Source: Lineus longissimus
Taxonomy: Eukaryota; Nemertea; Pilidiophora; Heteronemertea; Lineidae
Direction: 5' to 3'
NCBI RefSeq assembly: GCF_910592395.1
Contig: NC_088309.1
Span: 14,076,599 to 14,140,598, forward strand
Length of the DNA stretch: 64,000 nt
Every line of letters begins with the position of its first letter. Positions within the stretch are counted from its first letter, which is position 1. The translations under genes and the position numbers were made by a program. The notes under the pieces are model-generated. The model had not been told where the DNA came from. It ran no database searches and was given only the letters and a program-made list of their open reading frames with translations. Positions 11,012 to 20,754 of this stretch are shown piece by piece.

Positions 11012-11180
11012 CTATAGATTCATGCACTTGATTGGGAACAACGTTTACATGACGTAGTGTTGGCTGTCGTCACGTCACCATTCATTTCACGTTACAGTAA
11101 TGTAAAATACATGGTGACCTGACGACGGCCAACACTACGTCATGTAAACGTTGTTCCCAATCAAGTGCATGAATCTATAG
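11012..11180. mobile_element. CTATAG MITE, copy 3, rearranged into a long palindrome
   Basis: The left half matches copies 1 and 2. The right half is an inverted repeat of the same left half rather than the usual right end, giving 169 bp. The flanks are also mirror images: TGGTTTTATTC on the left and TAATAAAACCATG on the right. Confidence 0.7.
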
Positions 11181-11957
11181 TAATAAAACCATGAAGTTCA
11201 AGATACAGGCAGGGAGGACCAAGGGCGACCAACCCAGCACCACCTATTTTGTAAAAGTCTTTGAACTCATGAAATTTTTGCATTTTGCGCTTGCCCAAGA
11301 TGTTCAGAAATCTTCAAATCACACTTATTTTGAGATATATTATGAAATTAATGAAACCTATAAAACCATCCTAACACTCCCACATTTCATTGTACATCCA
11401 TTTTGTAATGGACCACTGTTCACTGGTGAATTAGTGTATTTTCAAATAAAGACCACACCATGAAAATTATCAGTAACTGCACATCCCAATTAGTTCAGTC
11501 AACTGTTACAATTTTACTCCTCTTCTTTTCTAGTACTGACAATATCGCTGTTTCCTTCTATAAAAGGTTTCCCAATCCTCAAAAGTGACCTGTTCCACAC
11601 TAAGGTCAGTTTAAATTCATAACAAAAAGAAACATATCATTTTACCATCATTACATATTTGTCAATTTGTCGGTCATAAGTGGCCACCAGTTGATCAACG
11701 TACTGTCTATTCCATTCACCAATTTCTTTAAATTCCTGAACAATGTGTACACATGTACATTTCAACCATCAATGTAAAAAGTCAAGACCATCTCTCCAGC
11801 CTTATGAATGGCAGGTTCCAAGGTCAGTTGCTGGTCAGATCTCTACTTACTGAACCTTAACAATCTACTGCCTTGAAATGTCCGAAGCAATTTACTAGCT
11901 CACTCTAAGCTTTTGACAAAAATAACTCTTGATAAGCAAGGACACTTCAAACAGTAC
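11181..11957. other. unassigned sequence
   Basis: Nothing recognisable. The open frame 11191-11463 is AT-rich and without motifs, so it is not called as a gene. Confidence 0.4.
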
Positions 11958-11960
11958 ATT

Positions 11961-12802
11961 GGGTGATTTCAAAGTCAGTTTTTAGATTTAGTTTTAAAAC
12001 TAAATGGAACACTAAAACCCTTGATTAAACCAGCATTGAAATGAAGTGGGTTTTAGTTTCATCCTATTTCAAAGTCGGTGTTTGTTGGATTTAGCATTAT
12101 GTCCGGTTTTAGCTTAAAACTAAGGGATGGTTTTAGTGTCAAAAACTAACACCGGGACTAAAACTAAAACTCTCAACAACACCAGAAATGAAATCAGTTC
12201 TGGTGTTAGTTTTGACACTCAGTTTTAGCATTATCCTATTTCAAATTAAGTTTTAGTTTCACACTGAAACCAATTGGAACACCAAGGTCTGATCTTAATC
12301 CCAGCTCGGTGTTATATTTGGAAGATTTGTAGTGCATTTTGTAGTACCAATAAAACTAACACCTTAGGCATTAACACCGAGTGGATTTCAAAGTTGGTGT
12401 TGGTGTTAAGAAAAAAAAATCATGTTGTTCGTACCATTTCAAGAAGTAGTTGCTGGTATTTTGAACGCTGATGGGAATGATGATGGACGTGAAAGAAGAC
12501 GACAACTTTATATAGATCGGAAGCGGTTACAATAGTGAAACAACAGTAACAACGACAACAACATGCATGTTTGTTTTTTCCAAGGTTTTATCTCTGTCCA
12601 TCTTGGTGTTAGTTTTACCTGCAGAATAAAACCTCTTCTTAGTTTCAGCCCAGGTTTTAGGTGTTTAGATAAAACCAGTGTTGGTGTTAAACTAAAACCT
12701 CGAATTGGTCTTATCCAGACATAGGTTTTTAGGGGTAGAAATTTAGAATAAAACTGACACTAACACCCAACACTAAAACCAAAACCAACTTTGAAATCAC
12801 CC
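11961..12802. mobile_element. GGGTGAT-ended MITE with 3-bp ATT duplication
   Basis: The 842-bp element starts GGGTGATTTCAAAGT and ends ACTTTGAAATCACCC. It is flanked by ATT on both sides (11958-11960, 12803-12805). The interior is built of many short direct and inverted GTTTTAG/CTAAAAC words. The termini and 3-bp duplication match the 118-bp elements at 20634 and 24117, so these are one superfamily, though they do not share internal sequence. Confidence 0.7.
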
Positions 12803-13040
12803 ATTGTGTACTCAAAAGCATTATGCAAACACTACATGCATGTCTCAATGACCATAACAAAATTTAAAGTACACTTTTTTTTTCAGGGTTTTGTGGACAT
12901 ACTCCTGTATCAAAAGACTAACGTTAAAATAACTTAATACCGTCTACAGACGTAAAAACACAACTTCATAAACATCCTATGAAGAACTTGATGCAGTCAA
13001 AGGACGTTAACATCTAAAACTTAATACCGTCAAAAGACGC

Positions 13041-13388
13041 TCACAACTAGAACTTAGTAACGTCAAAAGACGTTTACAATTCTACAACTCAGTAGCGTCA
13101 AACGACGTTTACAGAACAATACATCGTTTACGGACGGAAAAAGAACTTCATATACAACAATTTCTCATTGTATTACCAACTCTCCCACTCAATTAAACAA
13201 ATAGGCAAAACCACTCACAACTAGAACTCAGTAACATCAAAAGACGTTTACAATTCTACAACTCAGTAGTATCAAACGACATTTACAGAACAGTACATCG
13301 TTTACGGACGGAAAAAGAACTTCATATACAACAATTTCTCATTGTATTACCAAGTCTACCACTCAATTTAACAAATAGCTAAGACCAC
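13041..13388. repeat. 174-bp tandem duplication with GTCAAAAGACG-type motifs
   Basis: Two adjacent copies (13041-13214, 13215-13388) are about 93-95% alike by eye. Each carries short dyads such as GTCAAAAGACG and GTCAAACGAC, also present just upstream at 12945-13040. It lies a few hundred bases upstream of the Helitron-like coding region and may be its 5' non-coding or promoter region. This is inference. Confidence 0.65.
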
Positions 13389-13666
13389 TCACAATCAGCA
13401 TCTGATAATACATTGTCATTCAGAGAATTTCCCACAATTCTTTTTACCTATCTCTGTACACTAACACTTCCTGTGTAAAATAAAGTACTTGATCATCATA
13501 TTCAAATCATTAGTTTACTTATACCTTAATATTTCCTCATTTACTTGTCTTTGGCAAACAGAACTCTTAAGCAATATTGCTCAAAGTTCCTCCTCATTGT
13601 AATAAGATTTCTATAGAGCAATACCGTGCAGCTGTTGGTCATTTTTATTTCAAAGCATCATCTTAA
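13389..13666 (+). other. probable 5' leader of the Helitron-like element
   Basis: AT-rich, with no open frame continuous with the coding part. The left terminus of the element could not be located. Confidence 0.35.
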
Positions 13667-14149
13667 AGTGCTAGTCACAATCATCTTAATGATCAATGTG
13701 GCTGCACAAAACCTCATGCACCTCTCAAAACACTTGCTCATACAGAACAAGACATTGATTGTCACGAAACATACAATATATGGTTTGATGAAACTCAAAT
13801 ACAAGGATTGTATCCTCATATAGAAAAGTTACAAGACAATGCATACAGAGCATCATTACAAAATTCATCGGATTATTACTCATCATACTGTATACTGGAA
13901 GTGTCCCTTCTTCATGAACTGCATAAATGGTTCAGCACTAATATACAGAAACAGTGCAATGACATAGAATCCAACCCTGGACCAGTCAATCCACAAATAT
14001 CCAAAGTTGTCCAAGGCCATTTTCATCAAGCTAATCTCAACCTATTCTCCTCAGAATCAGCTGGGAAACAATGCACTGCAAATGCTGCTACTTCTTTAAT
14101 GTATTCCATGATCCTTTCACCTTCACATTGGATTCCATCAGACCTGAAT
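13667..14149 (+). pseudogene. Helitron N-terminus: 2A-like peptide and catalytic-Cys half of the protease
   Basis: The frame opens after TAA at 13664-13666 and runs into the Mutator-like insertion at 14150. The upstream part has no recognised domain. DIESNPGP at 13961-13984 is a 2A-type ribosome-skipping motif. It is followed by the protease N-terminal half with HFHQANLNLF and KQCTANAATS, the Cys codon being 14072-14074. These blocks match the pattern of tegument-type deubiquitinases, which are also found in some animal transposons. The second half lies at 15787-16290 and the reading frame is exactly compatible across the insertion. Function inferred: removal of ubiquitin or polyprotein processing. 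Confidence 0.7.
13961..13984 (+). other. 2A-like ribosome-skipping motif (DIESNPGP)
   Basis: GAC ATA GAA TCC AAC CCT GGA CCA encodes D-I-E-S-N-P-G-P, a full match to the D-(V/I)-E-x-N-P-G-P consensus. It is in the coding frame, directly upstream of the protease domain. 2A sequences are known in picornavirus-like viruses and in several non-LTR retrotransposons. Here it would separate an upstream peptide from the protease-Rep-helicase chain. Confidence 0.7.
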
Positions 14150-15447
14150 GGTAACCGGAAAAACGCCGACCGACCGACTGACCGACTGACCTGCCAACCT
14201 ACCGTCATATGCAGTATCCCTTTCGCTTCTCTATAGCACATGTATCTGTGTAGTGCCCAGCGCAATGGACGTGATGGAGTCCGACGTGTCTGACAGCAGC
14301 ATCTCCAGTCAATTATACCGGGAAAACGAGCCCACGCGGTAAGGAACTGATAACGATACTCTAAAGATATGCTTTGTCTACATGGTCGGTGGATATAAAA
14401 AAAATGGCCAGGGCCATTGTGCTCACCTCATGTGGAGGAAAGATGGATAAAGAGCATGGTATTGTGTCATGTAGTGTTAGGTTTGATGTAGGTCCAAGCA
14501 ATTACAATTTCCCCAAAATGGCCCATTTACAGTACATTCGACCTATGTGACCTTGAAAAGCAGGTCAAATCAAAGAAGACCCGGGTGACACATTGAATGG
14601 TTGTTAGAATTAGATGTACCTATGATATAAAATTGGTGCCAATCGGGCAAGTCATTACTAGAAATAATGGCATTTTGAAGAATTTAGGATTTGGCCCCCT
14701 CCCTGGAGGCCAAACGGCAAATCAGATCGCACCAAACTTCGGTACCTGAGATCACCTGACCAAGGGGTACATGTGTACTTAATTTGTGATCAATAGTCAT
14801 TGCAGTTAAGAAACGTGCCATAGTTACGGCCTGACGGCGAATTTACGCCATTTGACCTCTGTGACCTTGACAAGAAGGTCAAATTAAAAACCTGTGTGAC
14901 ATATACTGTATGGTGGTTAGATGTACCCATGATATCAAATTGGTGGCAATCGGGCAAGAAGTTAAGGAATAATCACATTTTTAAGGTTTTTGGATTTTGC
15001 CACCTGGTGGTCAAGTGGTGAATCATATTGGACCAAACTTCGGTCCCTGAGATCACCTGACTAAGGGGTAAATGTGTACCAAATTTGGTATCAATAGTCA
15101 TTGCAGTTTAGAAACGTGCCATCGTTACATCCTAATGGCCAATTTACACCATTTGACCTCTGTGACCTTGAAAAGGAGGTCAAATCAAAAACCCGGAGGA
15201 TATATGATGCACCTTTGCTAGAAGTACCTACCATATTTTTTTCAAAATTTCCCGACTACTATTAAGGGAGATATTGCATATTTTCACTTTTAACGTTTGG
15301 CCCCCTGGTGGCCAAACCATGAAACGAATCGGACCGAAACTTGGTCTCCAAGGTGTCATTACATAAGGGTACATGTGTACCAAGTTTCAACTCAATAGCT
15401 CTAACAGTTACGAAACGTGCCCTGCTAACGGACGATGGACGACGACG

Positions 15448-15482
<35 letters not shown>

Positions 15483-15777
15483 ACGACGGACGCCACGGTA
15501 TGGGATAAGCTCACCTCTGCTAAGAGGTGAGCTAAAAACATGATTTGGGCCTAGTATATGCACTGTAGTTTTTCTACTCGAGTGTCTCGACCGATGCAAT
15601 GCATGAACTGCAACGCGCAACATGCATTTGTTGTCATTTGACCAGCTTACGTGCGCTTGTTTACAATTTCATTTCATATGACCTGCTATCGTGTATTGGA
15701 TATATCACATTGACTTATGAGTAGGTTGGCAGGTCAGTCGGTCGGTCGGTCGGTCGGTCGGCGTTTTTCCGGTTACC
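14150..15777. mobile_element. Mutator-like non-autonomous element, 9-bp duplication GACCTGAAT
   Basis: Inverted repeats of about 55-60 bp start GGTAACCGGAAAAACGCC and continue with a variable CCGA/CTGA stretch, then CTGCCAACCTAC. Perfect 9-bp direct repeats flank it (14141-14149, 15778-15786). The 9-bp duplication and long inverted repeats are typical of Mutator-like elements. No transposase is present. A family A element (14404-15537) lies inside. The total 1637 bp (insert plus duplication) shifts the Helitron frame from 2 to 1, as observed downstream. Confidence 0.85.
14404..15537 (+). mobile_element. family A element, copy A1
   Basis: It begins with the palindrome ATGGCCAGGGCCAT, then TGTGCTCACCTC. 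It contains three related monomers of about 300 bp (each with GACCTCTGTGACCTTG and GGCCCCCTGGTGGCC-like blocks), a GAC microsatellite at about 15430-15490, and a 3' hairpin AGCTCACCTCT-GCTA-AGAGGTGAGCT followed by AAAA. It is non-coding. The terminal organisation resembles Helentron-associated elements. It sits within the Mutator-like element. Confidence 0.75.
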
Positions 15778-15786
15778 GACCTGAAT

Positions 15787-16290
15787 GACATATTAAGAAA
15801 TGGTGACATGTTATATAAAAGTATACAAATTCACACATATCTTGCTGTTGATGAAATACCAATATTTATCCAGTCTTTTCATCACAATTTCAAATTGAAA
15901 CGTTTTGGACCATCATAAAATGTTATTTTGAACCAACAAAATGTTCAGTTCCCTAATATATCCCTTGAACATGCTTTTGATAACTTGTCAACTTGTACTA
16001 GAGCAATCCTCATTATTGCAGGAGGAACAATTGCAGTGATACATGATGAAAACTACATTTTTGATTCACACAGTAGAGACAGATATGGAAATCATGTACC
16101 TGATGGAACATCAGTTTTATTAAAATTTGATAACCAGCTCCAGCTTAAAATCTACATTATCAGATTAGCTGAATATCTTCATCAAAACATCTTCGAAATA
16201 ACTTTCTTTAAGATCAGTATCCTTACAGAAAAAGCTTTCTCCATAGCAGTCAAGAGACAAAATCGTCACACATTCGTATTGATCCAGTAA
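15787..16290 (+). pseudogene. Helitron protease, His/Asp half
   Basis: It continues the protease after the Mutator-like insertion, starting DILRNGDMLYKSIQ. A stop (TAA, 15916-15918) interrupts it. The FDSHSRDRYGN block (His codon 16069-16071) and DGTSVLLKF form the second catalytic signature of tegument/OTU-type cysteine proteases (D-x-H-S-R-D). A frameshift near 16265-16275 moves the reading frame into the repeat region. The best match in pattern is to the deubiquitinase-like domains of large DNA-virus tegument proteins and of invertebrate mobile elements. Confidence 0.65.
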
Positions 16291-17105
16291 ATAAGGCAAA
16301 AGAATTAAAAAGAAAACAACAGACACGTGCCAATCCACAATACAAAGCGAAAGAATTGCAGAACAAGCAACATGTTTGATCTGATCCAGAATATAAAGCC
16401 AAAGAACTGCAAAAGAAGCAAACTGTTCGATCCAATCCAGAATATAAGGCGAAAGAACTGCAGAGCAAACAAAGTGTTCGATCCAATCAAGAATATAAAG
16501 CCAAAGAACTACAAAGCAAACAATGTGTTCGATCAAATCAAGAATATAAAGCCAAAGAACTACAAAGCAAGCAATGTGTTCGATCCAATCAAGAATACAA
16601 AGCCAAAGAACTACAAAGCAAGCAATGTGTTCGATCCAATCAAGAATATAAAGCCAAAGAACTGCAGAGCAAACAAAGTGTTCGATCCAATCAAGAATGT
16701 AAAGCCAAAGAACTACAAAGCAAGCAACATCTTCGATCCAATCGAGAATATAAAGCCAAGGAACTACAAAGCAAGCAACATCTTCGATCCAATCCAGAAT
16801 ATAAAGCCAAGGAACTACAAAGGAAACAAAAGTTTCGATCCAATCCAGAATATAAAGCCAAGGAACTACAAAGGAAACAAAAGTTTCGATCCAATCCAGA
16901 GTATAACGCCAAGGAACTGCAAAGCAAACAGACTGTTCGATCCAATCCAGAATATAATGCAAAAGAACTGCACAGGAAACAAGAAGTACGATCACATTTA
17001 CATTACAAGACTATAGAAAAGAAAACACAAACATCAAACAAACAAAACCTTCGTACTGATCTTAAATATAAAGCCAGAGAACTTACTCATAAACAACAAG
17101 CTTGA
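16275..17105 (+). pseudogene. Helitron basic repeat region (17-residue repeat)
   Basis: The correct frame is the one starting RIDPVNKAKELKRKQQ. It consists of about 13 repeats of 17 residues with consensus RSNPEYKAKELQSKQCV, encoded by a 51-bp tandem repeat. Similar Arg/Lys-rich repeats with N-P-x-Y-K occur at the N-terminus of many animal Helitron proteins. Two other frames, including one on the minus strand, are also long and open only because 51 is a multiple of three. A TGA interrupts the frame near 16368 and another ends it at 17103-17105. It is probably a nucleic-acid-binding or coiled region. Confidence 0.7.
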
Positions 17106-17135
17106 TCTAAGCCACAAAGACAAGTTCAATAAAAA

Positions 17136-17432
17136 ATGCACAAACAGAAAAGTCGTAATAATCCACATGTACACACTATTGAACAAAATAAAGATGTCTC
17201 GAGAAAAAGGAAACTAAGGTCTGATACTGAATTTCAACAAATTGAAAGAGACAGAAAAAATTTGAAACGGACAACGAACAGCAACTATAAAGATCACCAA
17301 AAACTACTAAGTAAAGTACAGAGGCAAAGATCAAGAACTGATAATGATTACAAATCTAAAGAAAAAGCCCTAAAACAGAAAAGTAACTATGGTTCCAACA
17401 TCACTGCATTAATAAGTTTCATCAAAAAATAA
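17136..17432 (+). pseudogene. Helitron basic linker segment
   Basis: It follows in the same frame after two stops (17103-17105, 17127-17129). It is very rich in Lys, Arg, Gln and Asn with a degenerate continuation of the repeat (TEFQQIERDRKNLKR, TDNDYKSKEKALKQK). It ends in a frameshift near 17420, where the conserved zinc-finger region begins in another frame. Confidence 0.6.
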
Positions 17433-18712
17433 AGACTGGACCTATTTATGTTTGTTCTTGTTGCCATCAAATGTGGTTTAAAGATTCAGTCATAGATGTG
17501 AAAAACATACATGCATCACTTCAACAACAAGATCTGTTCATGCAGTGCCTCACAGGATATACATCAGTTCAGAACAAAGAATGGATCTGTAGAACATGCA
17601 AACAATCAATAAGCAAAGGAAAAGTCCCAAAGTTATCTATAGAAAATAACACTGGGTTCAAAATAAAAGAAAAACCAGAGGAACTGAACTTGCATCAGTT
17701 GGAAGAAAGACTTGTGGCATTACGCATCCCATTCATGCAAATGAGATAACTCCCTGTTGGTGGACAAAAAATGGTTCGAGGAAATGTAGTTAATGTTCCC
17801 ATTGATGTCTCGAAGACAATTATGTCTCTACCAAGGAACTTATCCGACACTGACACTGTACCAGTAAAACTAAAAAGAAGACTACAGTACAAAACAAATG
17901 AATTCATTAAAAACATCAGACCCACAAAAGTACTTAATGCTGTGAAGTGGTTAAAAGATAATAGCCCGTTTTACAAGGATGTCAACATCACTGACAATAT
18001 GATATGGACACAATCTCTTCAAAAAGAACAGTCTCGAGACATGTTTCAATTTGTTGAGCAAAACAACACTGCACCTGTACCAAGCACATCACAACAATCC
18101 CTAACCCAAAGAAATATTGCTACAGATAGTAACAATGCAAAATACAAGACCTATAACGATCCTAACAACTGCAACAATGATTCAGCTGGTGATCTTGATA
18201 GCAATGCCAGTGACGATAATGATAGTAGCTTTAGTGAAGTCGATGAAACTGAAAGAACATCTGGAAATATGGACACCATGCTTGATTCTGTCGATACTCC
18301 TGAACCTATTGAATACATATTTGCTCCTGGTGAAGGACAAAAACCTTTGAATTTATTCCATGACAGTAATGCTGAATACCTCTCATTTCCTACAATATTC
18401 TGTGGACAAGGCAGATCTGACAAAAAGCTAACAGTTCATTATAGTGATATTTGTAAATATGAATTGAGAAGTGTAGATCGCAGAGTAGCCTAAAATATTC
18501 CAAACATTTTCTTCAAACTCAAAAAACTCCAAATTAAACAAATATCAGATAAAGTAAAACTAGCCATCCGTCGTTGCAAATCAAAAGGAGTTACTTACAC
18601 AGCTAAACAAATGTTACACAATAAAGTACGAAATGAAGTGGTTCGCCTCGATGAGGGCTATTACATTTTCAGGACAATTCGAAATTCTCCTCCATATCTT
18701 GAAAATAATGAA
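17416..18712 (+). pseudogene. Helitron N-terminal zinc finger and pre-Rep region
   Basis: Typical Helitron blocks appear in order: VCSCCHQMWFKDSV, WICRTCKQSISKGKVP (a four-cysteine zinc finger), LVALRIPFMQMR, LPVGGQ, VVNVPIDV, LPRN, KLKRRLQYK. After an acidic low-complexity linker come ICKYELRSVDRRVA and VRLDEGYYIFRTIRNSPPYLE. In-frame stops lie at 17747-17749 and 18491-18493. The segment is cut at 18712 by family A copy A2, after which the same frame continues with VFAMIRQLG at 19979. The role is DNA binding ahead of the Rep nuclease. Confidence 0.8.
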
Positions 18713-19880
18713 ATGGCCAGGACCATTGTGCTCACCTCATGTGGAGGAAAGATGGATAAAGAGCATTGTATTGTGTCATGTAGTGTTAGGTTTGATGTAG
18801 GTCCAAGCAATTACAATTTCCCCAAAATGGCCAATTTACAGTACATTCGACCTCTGTGACCTTGAAAAGTAGGTCAAATCAAAGAAGACCCGGGTGACAC
18901 ATTGAATGGTTGTTAGAATTAGATGTACCTATGATATAAAATTGGTGCCAATCGGGCAAGTCATTACTAGGAATAATGGCATTTTGAAGAATTTAGGATT
19001 TGGCCCCCTCCCTGGAGGCCAAACGGCAAATCAGATCGCACCAAACTTCGGTACCTGAGATCACCTGACCAAGGGGTACATGTGTACTTAATTTGTGATC
19101 AATAGTCATTGCAGTTAAGAAACGTGCCATAGTTACGGCCTGACAGCGAATTTACGCCATTTGACCTCTGTGACCTTGACAAGAAGGTCAAATTAAAAAC
19201 CTGTGTGACATATACTGTATGGTGGTTAGATGTACCCATGATATCAAATTGGTGGCAATCGGGCAAGAAGTTAAGGAATAATCACATTTTTAAGGTTTTT
19301 GGATTTTGCCCCCTGGTGGTCAAGTGGTGAATCATATTGGACCAAACTTCAGTCCCTGAGATCACCTGACTAAGGCACCTATTCCATAGAGCTTTACCCT
19401 ATACTATACTATACGCGAACAATAGTTTCATGGTCATGCACCCTTTGTGAAGCCATTGTTCGCGTATAGTGTAGTATACCGTATACCTCTATGGGGAAGG
19501 TGCCTTTGGGGTAAATGTGTACCAAATTTGGTATCAATAGTCATTGCAGTTTAGAAACGTGCCATCGTTACATCCTAACGGCCAATTTACACCATTTGAC
19601 CTCTGTGACCTTGAAAAAGAGGTCAAATCAAAAACCCGGAGGATATATGATGCACCTTTGCTAGAAGTACCTACCATATTTTTTTCAAAATTTCCCGACT
19701 ACTATTAAGGGAGATATTGCATATTTTCACTTTTAACGTTTGGCCCCCTGGTGGCCAAACCATGAAACGAATCGGACCGAAACTTGGTCTCCAAGGTGTC
19801 ATTACATAAGGGTACATGTGTACCAAGTTTCAACTCAATAGCTCTAACAGTTACGAAACGTGCCCTGCTAACGGACGACG

Positions 19881-19915
<35 letters not shown>

Positions 19916-19969
19916 ACGACGGACGCCACGGTATGGGATAAGCTCACCTCTGCTAAGAGGTGAGCTAAA
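18713..19969 (+). mobile_element. family A element, copy A2, inserted in the Helitron Rep gene
   Basis: The 5' palindrome is slightly altered (ATGGCCAGGACCAT), followed by TGTGCTCACCTC. The body and 3' hairpin are those of A1, to which it is nearly identical. It carries its own insertion (19374-19504). The 1257-bp length keeps the host frame, so the Helitron reading frame resumes directly. No target duplication is evident, as expected of rolling-circle elements. Confidence 0.8.
19374..19504. mobile_element. 131-bp MITE inside copy A2
   Basis: It starts GGCACCTATTCCATAGAG and ends CTCTATGGGGAAGGTGCC, with a further inner inverted pair around TATACGCGAACAAT and ATTGTTCGCGTATA. It is absent at the matching site in A1 (near 15064) and A3 (near 36326), which gives a clean empty-site comparison. 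Flanking bases (TAA/TTT) do not give a perfect duplication. Confidence 0.75.
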
Positions 19970-20633
19970 AAGAAAGAAGTCTTTGCAATGATTCGCCAAC
20001 TAGGCATACCAACACTGTTCATGTCTTTATCAGCTGCTGATACCAGATGGACTTCACTTTTAAAGACACTCGGCATTATGATTGACAAGGTTGAGTACTC
20101 TGATAAGGAAATTGAACAATTCAACTGGCAAACTAGAACCAGGCTACTCAGTTCAGATCCTGTGACTTCTGCCAGATATTTTGATCATCGATTTCAACAA
20201 TTCATGAAAATTGTTTTGAAAGGACCATATAATCCATTGGGTGTAAACACTGATAGTTTCTACCGAGTTGAATTTCAACAAAGAGGCAGTCCTCATGTGC
20301 ATATGGCCCTTTGGATAAAAGATGCTCCCAAGTATGCATCCTCTTCCGAAGAAGAAGTTGTTCAATTCACTGACTCCATAATCAGTGCAGCTGCAAATGT
20401 AAATGAATCTGATATGCCATTCCTCGCCCTGCAATATCACAAACATTCAAGGACATGCAGAAAAGGTAAATGCCCAATATGCAGATTTGGTTTCCCAATG
20501 CCTCCAATGAAAAAAACAAGAGTTTTGGAACCACTAGATCCAGATACCAATGAACAACTGTTGAAAACATACAAGGAAAATTTCACAAAAAATACCAAAA
20601 ACTTTAAATGCAATGGGAGATGGCAAAGACATT
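19970..20633 (+). pseudogene. Helitron Rep domain, HUH part
   Basis: It resumes after copy A2 with VFAMIRQLGIPTLFMSLSAA and contains YRVEFQQRGSPHVHMALWI. The HVH (codons about 20294-20302) is the metal-binding HUH motif of rolling-circle replication initiators. It is followed by HKHSRTCRKGKCPICRFGFP, a cysteine/histidine block conserved in Helitrons. A frameshift lies in the A-rich stretch near 20590-20605, before the MITE at 20634. Role: nicking and joining single-stranded ends during rolling-circle transposition. Confidence 0.85.
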
Positions 20634-20751
20634 GGGTGATATGAATAAAGACTAGCAAATGCTTTTATCTAAATCTCCATGTACATTTACACTAGGCCTT
20701 TCTGTACAAAACCGGAGTAAAAGCATTTGCTAGTTTTTATTCATATCACCC
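20634..20751. mobile_element. 118-bp GGGTGAT MITE, copy 1
   Basis: Inverted repeats of about 34 bp start GGGTGATATGAATAAAGACT. They are flanked by ATT on both sides (20631-20633, 20752-20754). It differs from the copy at 24117 by a single base. It is inserted in the Rep coding region. Confidence 0.9.
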
Positions 20752-20754
20752 ATT

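Noticed and set aside
11191-11463. 90-codon open frame
   Set aside because: No recognisable domain, splice signal or repeat support; AT-rich spacer.
15408-15623. poly-serine and poly-arginine frames over the GAC microsatellites (also 19705-20124, 36521-36757, 53886-54083)
   Set aside because: They are translations of the simple repeat near the 3' ends of family A and B elements.
16165-16995. 276-codon minus-strand frame rich in hydrophobic VVLWLYILDWIEH units
   Set aside because: Antisense shadow of the Helitron 51-bp repeat; the plus-strand NPEYKAKEL frame fits known Helitron architecture.
16327-17016. plus-strand 229-codon frame of KNIKPKNYKASNVFDPI units
   Set aside because: Same 51-bp repeat in a wrong frame; it is not continuous with the conserved protease or zinc-finger segments.
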